Source: Planotetraspora phitsanulokensis (GTDB lineage: Bacteria; Actinomycetota; Actinomycetes; Streptosporangiales; Streptosporangiaceae). From it: a stretch of 37,951 bases of DNA. Location of the stretch: assembly GCF_016863295.1 (NCBI RefSeq), contig NZ_BOOP01000035.1:1-37951 (forward strand). The letters run 5' to 3'. The stretch's first letter is position 1. Every line of letters starts with the position of its first letter. Shown here piece after piece: positions 17,280-23,520 of the stretch. A program made the position numbers and the translations under genes. The notes under the pieces were generated by a model. That model was not told the DNA's origin. It was given only the letters and a program-made list of their open reading frames with translations, and made no database searches.

Positions 17280-18146
17280 CTATCGGGGGGTCCGCGGCCG
17301 CCAGCGGTCCGGGTGCAGGCGGCCTTCGTAGAGCGGGAGGTCGATGGGGGCGTCGCCGGGGAGGAACTGCGACCACATCCGGTTGAGGCCGGCCGTGCCG
17401 TACCGCCGGACGCGGGTGACGTCGTCGAGGTCGATCGCGTCGGTGAGCACGGCGGCGCCCGCGTGGCCGACGGCCGCCCGGATCCTGCCCTCCGGGTCGA
17501 CGATCAGGCTCTCCCCCACGCCCTCCGGGCCGGCGGTGTTGACGCTGAGGACGAAGACCTGGTTGACGATGGCGTTGGCGCGGGCGAGCACGAGTTCCTG
17601 CGCACGGTCGCAGGTGGTGGTCTTGACCGGGTTGACGATCACTTCCGCGCCCAGCCACGCGAGGTGCCGCGCGGCCTCGGGGAACCAGGCGTCGTAGCAG
17701 ATGGCGAAACCGAGCCGGCCGACCTCGGGGATGTCGAAGACCACGAAGCGGTCGCCGGGCTGGTACGGCTCATAGGGCCGCCACGGGAACATCTTCCGGT
17801 AGGAGGCGACGAGCCGTCCCTCCGGTGAGTACGCGAGAGCGGTGTTGTGGATCGCTCCCCCCTCTCCCCGTTCGACCACCGTCCCGGGCAGCAGCCAGAC
17901 CCCGAGGTCTCCCGCGAGCTCGGCGAGCCGGCGTCCGCGCGGCCCGTCGAGCGGCTCGGCCATGGCCTCGATCTGTGCGTCCCGCTCCTCCAGCGTGCCG
18001 TCCGTGCCGCAAAGGTGCAGCTCCGGATAGGCGATCAGGCGCGTCTGCGGAAGGCTCGCGACCTTCGTGTGAACGGCCTCGGCGAAGTCGTCGAGGTCTG
18101 CGGCAGGCGGGTCCTGCACGAGCGCCAGGGGGAGCACACGGGACAT
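17280..18146 (-). CDS. nitrilase-superfamily carbon-nitrogen hydrolase
   Basis: 288-residue cytoplasmic amidohydrolase with the Glu-Lys-Cys triad visible: Glu42 in AYPELHLCG, Lys118 in YRKMFPW and Cys150 in FAICYDAWFPE. Length is standard for the superfamily, which cleaves nitriles, amides or N-carbamoyl compounds through a thioimidate/thioester intermediate. It is the first gene of an operon with the APC permease. No Shine-Dalgarno sequence precedes the ATG; instead TATTTT ends seven bases upstream, with TTGCGA 18 bp further, which fits a leaderless transcript. That promoter lies inside a long inverted repeat. Confidence 0.92.
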   Translation of the reverse strand: MSRVLPLALVQDPPAADLDDFAEAVHTKVASLPQTRLIAYPELHLCGTDGTLEERDAQIEAMAEPLDGPRGRRLAELAGDLGVWLLPGTVVERGEGGAIHNTALAYSPEGRLVASYRKMFPWRPYEPYQPGDRFVVFDIPEVGRLGFAICYDAWFPEAARHLAWLGAEVIVNPVKTTTCDRAQELVLARANAIVNQVFVLSVNTAGPEGVGESLIVDPEGRIRAAVGHAGAAVLTDAIDLDDVTRVRRYGTAGLNRMWSQFLPGDAPIDLPLYEGRLHPDRWRPRTPR

Positions 18147-18152
18147 GACGGC

Positions 18153-18207
18153 GAAAATAAGTCATGTTGAGCAGTTTTCGCAATAGTGCTCAAGATGATT
18201 CATTTTC
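18153..18207. promoter_or_regulatory. long inverted repeat (operator candidate) in the nitrilase/FCD-regulator divergent promoter
   Basis: Two 21-bp arms, 18153-18173 and 18187-18207, match as inverted copies at 18 of 21 positions, with a 13-bp spacer. The inner seven bases are perfect (TTGAGCA and TGCTCAA). The element begins seven bases upstream of the nitrilase ATG and covers its probable promoter. It is AT-rich compared with its surroundings. FCD/GntR-type regulators bind inverted repeats near their own genes, so the regulator at 18239-19021 is the likely ligand; this is inference. Confidence 0.8.
18154..18183 (-). promoter_or_regulatory. probable leaderless promoter of the nitrilase-permease operon
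   Basis: On the minus strand TTGCGA (18183-18178) is followed after 18 bp by TATTTT (18159-18154), and the ATG begins eight positions further at 18146, the expected transcription start. The spacing fits a sigma-70 type promoter of a leaderless mRNA. Confidence 0.5.
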
Positions 18208-18238
18208 TCAATTCTGGCCGGTGAGCTACCGTGATCGC

Positions 18239-19021
18239 ATGTCCCCCGCGTCCAGCGAGCGCGCCGGTTCCCCCATGCCCGGTGAGCGTGCGGTCTTTCC
18301 CACGCCCGGTGAGCATGTCGACCTCGCCGCACCGGCGCTCGCGGGGATCCGCCGGTTGTCGGCTCTGGACACGGTTCGCGCGCGCATCGGTCTCGCCGTC
18401 GACCTCGGCCTGCTCAAGCCGGGCGAACGGCTTCCGCCGACCGCCGACATCGCCGCCGCCCTGGACGTCGGCGAGATCACGGTCCGCCGCGCCCTGGTCT
18501 CGTTGTGCGCCGACGGAGTCCTGCGCCGGGTCCGCGGCAGGACCGGAGGCACGCTCGTGGAGTCGGCGCCCGCGACGGGCGTCGTGTCGGAGATCGCCGC
18601 CTACCAGGAGTCGGCCGCGGAGGTCCACCGTCTGATCGACCATCGCGCGCTCCTGGAGTGCGGAGTCGCGCACCTCGCCACCCTGCGCACCGACGCCGGC
18701 CACATCGCCGCACTGACGGACGTCGTCGGCCAGATGGACGCCGCCAAGGACTGGGCGGACTTCCACGCGCTCGACGAGCGGTTCCACGTCCTGGTCGCCG
18801 AGGCCACCGGGCTGGCGGGAGCCGTACCGGAGTATCGGAAGGTCCTACAGGACCTGTACCAGTTCTACCTGCCCTATCCCGTCGAGTACCTGCGCGAGTC
18901 CAACGGCGAGCACCGGGAGCTCGTCGAGTCCCTCGCCGCTCGGGACCCCCGCGCCGCCGTCGACGTCGCCAGGCGGCATGTCGAGATCCTGCACACCACG
19001 ATGTTCGTCGGCCTCGTCTGA
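18239..19021 (+). CDS. FCD-domain GntR-type transcriptional regulator
   Basis: 260-residue regulator. A winged helix-turn-helix (about 40-108) reads LDTVRARIGLAVDLGLLKPGERLPP, then IAAALDVGEITVRRALVSL; the FadR-like FCD ligand-binding domain (about 115-250) has the expected metal-binding positions in DERFHVLVAEATG, EHRELVESLAARDP and RRHVEILH. The ATG at 18239 begins MSPASSER; a longer frame to 18164 would run through the operator. The first 35 residues form a Pro/Gly-rich tail containing a near-duplicate PMPGERAVF/PTPGEHVDL. It is divergent from the nitrilase-permease operon and most likely represses it until a ligand such as the pathway substrate binds. Confidence 0.88.
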   Translation: MSPASSERAGSPMPGERAVFPTPGEHVDLAAPALAGIRRLSALDTVRARIGLAVDLGLLKPGERLPPTADIAAALDVGEITVRRALVSLCADGVLRRVRGRTGGTLVESAPATGVVSEIAAYQESAAEVHRLIDHRALLECGVAHLATLRTDAGHIAALTDVVGQMDAAKDWADFHALDERFHVLVAEATGLAGAVPEYRKVLQDLYQFYLPYPVEYLRESNGEHRELVESLAARDPRAAVDVARRHVEILHTTMFVGLV

Positions 19022-19135
19022 GTCTCCCCGCGTCCGTGCGCGGCCCCTTCACGACGGCGGGCCACCGGTTACGATCCGAGGCAGTTGATCGTTCGATCTG
19101 ACAACATCCGCCCCCGATCGAGGGATGTAGTCGCC

Positions 19136-20461
19136 GTGACCGACGTCGATGACCCGTCAAGGCGCCGCGTGCTCGTCGTGACGGATTCCGTAGCCCCCCG
19201 CGTCGACGGGATAGCCTCCTCGACCGGCTCGATGATCCGCGGCCTCGTCGAGCAGAAATGCGCCGTCGCGGTCATCGCGCCGGGCCGGCGCCGCCGTACG
19301 AGCGGGACGGACGCGCTCGGCGTCGTCCGATGGGATGTCCGCTCGGTCCAGACGCCGGTGGACGGCTACCCGCTGTCCCTGGCGTCAGCGGGATGGATCG
19401 CCCGGCGGATCCGGGAGTTCAGACCCGACGTGGTCTCGATTCAGACCATCGGGCCGCTCGGAGTAGCGGCGCTCCGCGCCGCGGAACGGACCCGGACCCC
19501 CGTCGCCCTTTCCTGGCACACCGACTTCGAGGCGTACGTCGAGAAGTACCCCCTGGGGTGGTTGTTCGCGCTTCCCGCCGCCCTCAGTGTGGACGACGGC
19601 CACGGCCGTCCCTCACGGCGGGAGATCCTCTCCGCGGTCGCCAGGCGGGAGCCGCACGCGTTCCGGAAGATCCTCACCCGAGGCGCCGCTGCGGCCGACC
19701 TCCTGATCGTCCCGTCGGCGAAGACGGCGCAGTACACCGACCTGCTGAACGTCGAGTCCCCCGTGTTCATCCTGCCAACAGGCGTCGAGGCGTCCGAGGT
19801 CGGCGGGGAGACGCTGCCGGACGACGTGCGCGCGTCCGTCGACGGTCTCCCGCGGGGGTCGCGCATCGTCTACGTCGGGCGCATGAGCAGGGAGAAGGGG
19901 ATCGACTTCCTGATGGACGCGTTCGGTCACGTGCTGACCCGGCGCGGCGACGCGACGCTGATCCTCGTCGGGCCCTGCAAGGATCGCGCCACGGGACTCC
20001 GGCTGGACGCGGCGCGGGCGCGCTTCGGCTCCAGACTGGTCGTCACGGGGGGTGTGAACCGGAGGGCCCTGCTGGATCTCTACCGCCGGGTGGACGTGTT
20101 CGCGACCGCCTCGCTGACGGAGACCCAGGGGATCGCGGCGTGGGAGGCGTCCCTCGCGGGACTTCCCGTCGTCGCGAGAGACGGCGCCCTGCGCGACGAG
20201 TCCCCCGAGGTCTTCGAGGAGATGGAGGCGGGGTTCCAGGAGCCGCGGGGGTTCGGCGACGGGATACTGCGAGCGCTCGGACGCGAGGAACCCCGCCCCG
20301 CCGGGCCACGTGACCATGTCGGGCTCCCCGCCGCGGAGCGGGCGCGCCTGTTCCTCGAGGCGGTCGATCTGCGGTCGGCCGCGGACGCCACCGCGCCGTG
20401 GATCTGTCCCGAGGGGGTGTGGCGACCGGCGGACCGCCCGGTTGACCCTGACACGGTGTGA
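19136..20461 (+). CDS. GT4-family glycosyltransferase
   Basis: 441-residue GT-B fold glycosyltransferase. The N-terminal domain begins RRVLVVTDSVAPRVDGIASST (acceptor-side pattern of MgtA/PimB-like enzymes) and contains LSWHTDFEAYVEKY. The C-terminal donor-binding domain has RIVYVGRMSREKGIDFLMDAF and the EX7E motif ETQGIAAWE, the nucleotide-sugar site. The family transfers mannosyl or glucosyl groups, often to lipids of the envelope. The GTG at 19136 is chosen because GAGGGA precedes it; a TTG at 19085 is possible. A MerR regulator gene begins 20 bases downstream on the same strand. The product is not determinable here. Confidence 0.85.
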   Translation: MTDVDDPSRRRVLVVTDSVAPRVDGIASSTGSMIRGLVEQKCAVAVIAPGRRRRTSGTDALGVVRWDVRSVQTPVDGYPLSLASAGWIARRIREFRPDVVSIQTIGPLGVAALRAAERTRTPVALSWHTDFEAYVEKYPLGWLFALPAALSVDDGHGRPSRREILSAVARREPHAFRKILTRGAAAADLLIVPSAKTAQYTDLLNVESPVFILPTGVEASEVGGETLPDDVRASVDGLPRGSRIVYVGRMSREKGIDFLMDAFGHVLTRRGDATLILVGPCKDRATGLRLDAARARFGSRLVVTGGVNRRALLDLYRRVDVFATASLTETQGIAAWEASLAGLPVVARDGALRDESPEVFEEMEAGFQEPRGFGDGILRALGREEPRPAGPRDHVGLPAAERARLFLEAVDLRSAADATAPWICPEGVWRPADRPVDPDTV

Positions 20462-20481
20462 GGCCGTAGACCGGAGGCACC

Positions 20482-21300
20482 ATGTTCACCATCGGAGACT
20501 TCGCCCGCCTCGGCCGCGTGTCCGTGCGCATGCTGCGGCACTACGACGCACTCGGACTGCTCCGGCCCGCCCGGGTCGACCAGGCCAGCGGCTACCGCTA
20601 CTACGAGGCGGGGCAGCTGTCCCGGCTCAACCGGGTGATCGCGCTCAAGGACCTCGGCCTCAGCCTCCACCAGGTGGGCCAGATCCTCGAGGAGAAGGTC
20701 GGCCCCGCCGAACTGCGCGGCATGTTACGGCTCCGCCACGCGGAGCTGGAGGCGCAAGTTGCGGATGACACGGCACGGCTGGCCAGGGTCGAGGCGAGGC
20801 TCCGAATGATCGAAACGGAGGGCGCCATGCCCGCGGACATCGTGATCAAGAGTGTTTCGGGGGTTCGCCTCGCCGAGCTGAGCGCCACGGCGGAAAGCTA
20901 CGAGTCCGACAAGATCGGCCCGGTGATCCAGCCCCTGTACGCGGACCTGTCCGAACGGCTGGACAAGGCCGGGCGCACCATCACCGGCCCGGCGGTCGCC
21001 TACTACGAGCCGGTCCCCGAGGGCGTGCGGGTGCACGCCGGCGCCCCCGCGAACCTCGTGCCGGGGAGGACCTACGACTTCGACGTCGTCGACCTGCCGT
21101 CCATCGAGCAGGCGGCCACGATCATCCATCACGGGCCGATGGACGACGTGAGCGGCACGTACGAACAACTCGCCCGATGGATCGAAGACAACGGCTATCA
21201 AAGCTCGGGAATCGCTCGCGAGGTATATCTCCACTATGGCGATGGCGACCCGGCGTCCTGGGTGACCGAGTTGCAGGAGGCGGTCACCCGCCCCGCGTGA
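20482..21300 (+). CDS. MerR-family regulator with GyrI-like ligand-binding domain
   Basis: 272 residues. The MerR helix-turn-helix opens FTIGDFARLGRVSVRMLRHY and contains GLLRPARVDQASGYRYY; a coiled-coil dimerisation helix (about 80-115) leads to a GyrI-like effector domain (about 120-270) with EPVPEGVRVHAGAP and TIIHHGPMDDVSGTYEQLARW. This is the BmrR/TipA-like architecture that senses bulky hydrophobic or cationic compounds. GGAGG lies five bases before the ATG. It follows the glycosyltransferase by 20 bases, so the two may be co-transcribed. The ligand domain is the same family as the stand-alone protein at 15319-15810. Confidence 0.92.
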   Translation: MFTIGDFARLGRVSVRMLRHYDALGLLRPARVDQASGYRYYEAGQLSRLNRVIALKDLGLSLHQVGQILEEKVGPAELRGMLRLRHAELEAQVADDTARLARVEARLRMIETEGAMPADIVIKSVSGVRLAELSATAESYESDKIGPVIQPLYADLSERLDKAGRTITGPAVAYYEPVPEGVRVHAGAPANLVPGRTYDFDVVDLPSIEQAATIIHHGPMDDVSGTYEQLARWIEDNGYQSSGIAREVYLHYGDGDPASWVTELQEAVTRPA

Positions 21301-21388
21301 CGGAATCCCCTCTGATGATTGGGGGGCTGCAGCCCGGCGACTCGATAACCCGAAAAAAGTTCGCGGCGGCGAACCCGTCTGACCACAA

Positions 21389-21409
21389 CTGATAGACGGC
21401 GCCTATCAG
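21389..21409. promoter_or_regulatory. inverted repeat upstream of the formate dehydrogenase operon
   Basis: CTGATAG, seven bases, CTATCAG: a perfect 7-bp inverted repeat centred near GGCGCC. A third GATAG half-site lies at 21412-21416. It is about 95 bp upstream of fdsG and is a plausible activator or repressor site. Confidence 0.5.
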
Positions 21410-21446
21410 GCGATAGTGGATTTCGATTGGACCTGAGGCCGAAATA

Positions 21447-21475
21447 GCAGGACCGTGCCCTTATAAGAGTCCTGC
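21447..21475. promoter_or_regulatory. inverted repeat flanking the probable -10 of the formate dehydrogenase operon
   Basis: GCAGGAC (21447-21453) and GTCCTGC (21469-21475) form a perfect 7-bp inverted repeat with a 15-bp spacer that contains TATAAG (21462-21467), a good -10 element. Transcription would start near 21474, leaving about 20 bases before the fdsG ATG. The geometry suggests a repressor site over the promoter. Confidence 0.5.
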
Positions 21476-21493
21476 GATTTGGAAGGGCTGTCC

Positions 21494-21967
21494 ATGACGT
21501 CGTCGCCCCCGCAGTCACTGGAAGATCGGGTGCGCTCCATCGTCGCGGAACATCGCGACGATCGGGGCGCTCTGCTTCCGATTCTCCACGCCGTCATGGA
21601 AGACATGGGGCACGTCGATCCGGCGGCCATCCCGATCCTCGCCGACGAGTTGAACCTGTCGCGGGCCGATGTGTACGGCGTCATCACCTTTTATCACGAC
21701 TTCCGGCAGACTCCGCCCGGCCGCAAGACCGTGCGGATCTGCCGGGCCGAGGCATGTCAGGCGGTGGGCGCGGCGCAACTCGCGGACAACGCCAAGGAAC
21801 GGCTCGGCGTCGGCTTCGGCGAGACGACCCCCGACGGCTCCGTCACCCTGGAGCAGGTCTTCTGCCTCGGCAACTGCGCGACGGGCCCGTCGGTCCAGGT
21901 CGACGGGCGGCTGTACGGCCGGGTCAGCCCCGCGCAGCTGGACGGCATGCTGGAGGTGGGCGCATGA
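21494..21967 (+). CDS. fdsG: NAD-dependent formate dehydrogenase gamma subunit (NuoE-like, 2Fe-2S)
   Basis: 157-residue thioredoxin-fold subunit that carries one 2Fe-2S cluster in electron transfer from formate to NAD+. The ligands are visible as Cys83-x4-Cys88 (ICRAEACQ) and Cys124-x3-Cys128 (FCLGNCATGP). The N-terminal helical part contains ADVYGVITFYHDF, typical of NuoE/HoxE/FdsG. The ATG at 21494 follows GGAAGGG with seven-base spacing; a TTG at 21479 would precede that site. It is the first gene of the operon and overlaps fdsB by four bases. The same fold occurs in complex I, but the adjacent FdhF-type alpha subunit decides the assignment. Confidence 0.93.
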   Translation: MTSSPPQSLEDRVRSIVAEHRDDRGALLPILHAVMEDMGHVDPAAIPILADELNLSRADVYGVITFYHDFRQTPPGRKTVRICRAEACQAVGAAQLADNAKERLGVGFGETTPDGSVTLEQVFCLGNCATGPSVQVDGRLYGRVSPAQLDGMLEVGA

Positions 21968-23520
21968 CCGCCTCCGGACAGGTCGCGACCGTCTACGTGC
22001 CCCGCGACTCCGCGGCCCGCTCCGTGGGCGCCGACGAGGTGGCCGACGCCGTCGCGGCCGCCGGACGGCCGGTACGCGTCGTCCGGAACGGCTCTCGCGG
22101 CATGTTGTGGCTGGAGCCGCTCGTCGAGGTCGAGACCCCCGCCGGCCGGATCGCGTACGGCCCGGTCGCGCCGGAAGACGTCGAGGGTCTGGTCGCGGCC
22201 GGCATGCTCGACGGCGCCGCCGACCACCCGCTCTGCCTGGGCCCGACCGAGGACATCGACTGGTTGCGCGACCAGACGCGCGTCACGTTCACGCGTGTCG
22301 GCGTCGTCGATCCGCTCTCGGCCGGGGACTACGTCGCGCACGGGGGGCTGTCCGGGCTGCGCCGCGCCCTGTCGCTCAGCCCCGAACAGGTCGTCGCCGA
22401 GGTCACCGAGTCCGGGCTGCGCGGCCGCGGCGGCGCCGGCTTCCCCGCGGGCATCAAGTGGAAGACCGTCCTCGAGGCGGGAGCCGAGCTGAAGTTCGTC
22501 TGCTGCAACGCCGACGAGGGCGACAGCGGCACGTTCGCCGACCGCATGCTGATGGAAGGCGACCCGTTCACCCTCATCGAGGGCATGACGATCGCCGCCT
22601 GGGCGGTCGGGGCGAGCGAAGGCTACATCTACGTCCGCTCGGAGTACCCGGACGCGATCGCCACCCTCAGGGCCGCGATCGGCACCGCCTACGACCAGGG
22701 CTGGCTCGGCAAGCGCGTCCTCGACTCCGAGCTCTCCTTCGACCTGTTCGTCCGCGTCGGCGGGGGCGCGTACATCTGCGGCGAGGAGACCTCCATGCTC
22801 GAGAGCCTGGAGGGCAAACGCGGCATGGTCCGCGCCAAGCCGCCGATCCCCGCGCTCGAGGGCCTGTTCGGCAAGCCGACCGTGGTCAACAACGTGCTGA
22901 CGCTCGGCTCGGTCCCGATGATCCTGGCCGACGGCCCCGCGGCGTACGCCGACCTCGGTGTGGGCCGCTCCCGGGGCACCCAGGTCTTCCAGCTCGGCGG
23001 CAACATCGCCAGGGGCGGCATCGTGGAGACCGCCTTCGGCATCACCCTCGGCGACCTGGTCGAGCGCTACGGCGGCGGCACCCGGTCGGGACGGCCGGTG
23101 CGCGCCGTCCAGGTGGGCGGACCGCTCGGCGCCTACCTGCCCACGTCGCGGTTCGACCTGCCCATGGACTACGAGGCCTTCGCCGCGGCGGACGCGATGG
23201 TCGGCCACGGCGGCGTGGTGGTCTTCGACGACACCGTCGACATGGCGGGCCAGGCGCGGTTCGCCATGGAGTTCTGCGCCGCCGAGTCGTGCGGCAAGTG
23301 CACCCCCTGCCGGGTCGGCGCCGTACGAGGCGTGGAGGTCATCGACCGGATCGTCGCGGGCGTGGACCGGAAGAAGAACCTGAAGGTCCTCGGCGACCTG
23401 TGCGACCTGATGACCGAGGGCTCGTTGTGCGCCATGGGCGGTCTGACCCCGATGCCGGTGAAGAGCGCCCTCGCGCACTTCCCGGATGACTTCGGAACGA
23501 CGACGGAGGAGGGCCGATGA
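21964..23520 (+). CDS. fdsB: formate dehydrogenase beta subunit (NuoF-like, FMN/NADH-binding)
   Basis: 518-residue diaphorase subunit where electrons reach FMN and reduce NAD+. The Gly-rich nucleotide/FMN site GRGGAGFPAGIKW is at 154-166, CNADEGDSGTF at 181-191 and GGGAYICGEETSML near 266-279. The C-terminal 4Fe-4S cluster is held by Cys443, Cys446 and Cys449 (ESCGKCTPCR) and Cys489. The first 100 residues form a thioredoxin-like region without cluster cysteines, usual for FdsB/HoxF-type proteins. Start and stop codons overlap neighbouring genes by four bases on both sides, indicating coupled translation of the complex. Confidence 0.95.
   Translation: MTASGQVATVYVPRDSAARSVGADEVADAVAAAGRPVRVVRNGSRGMLWLEPLVEVETPAGRIAYGPVAPEDVEGLVAAGMLDGAADHPLCLGPTEDIDWLRDQTRVTFTRVGVVDPLSAGDYVAHGGLSGLRRALSLSPEQVVAEVTESGLRGRGGAGFPAGIKWKTVLEAGAELKFVCCNADEGDSGTFADRMLMEGDPFTLIEGMTIAAWAVGASEGYIYVRSEYPDAIATLRAAIGTAYDQGWLGKRVLDSELSFDLFVRVGGGAYICGEETSMLESLEGKRGMVRAKPPIPALEGLFGKPTVVNNVLTLGSVPMILADGPAAYADLGVGRSRGTQVFQLGGNIARGGIVETAFGITLGDLVERYGGGTRSGRPVRAVQVGGPLGAYLPTSRFDLPMDYEAFAAADAMVGHGGVVVFDDTVDMAGQARFAMEFCAAESCGKCTPCRVGAVRGVEVIDRIVAGVDRKKNLKVLGDLCDLMTEGSLCAMGGLTPMPVKSALAHFPDDFGTTTEEGR

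Noticed and set aside
15811-17658. Long minus-strand extension of the GyrI gene through the permease
   Set aside because: Antisense-phase shadow of the permease and hydrolase genes; the GyrI homology begins at 15810 with its own ribosome site.
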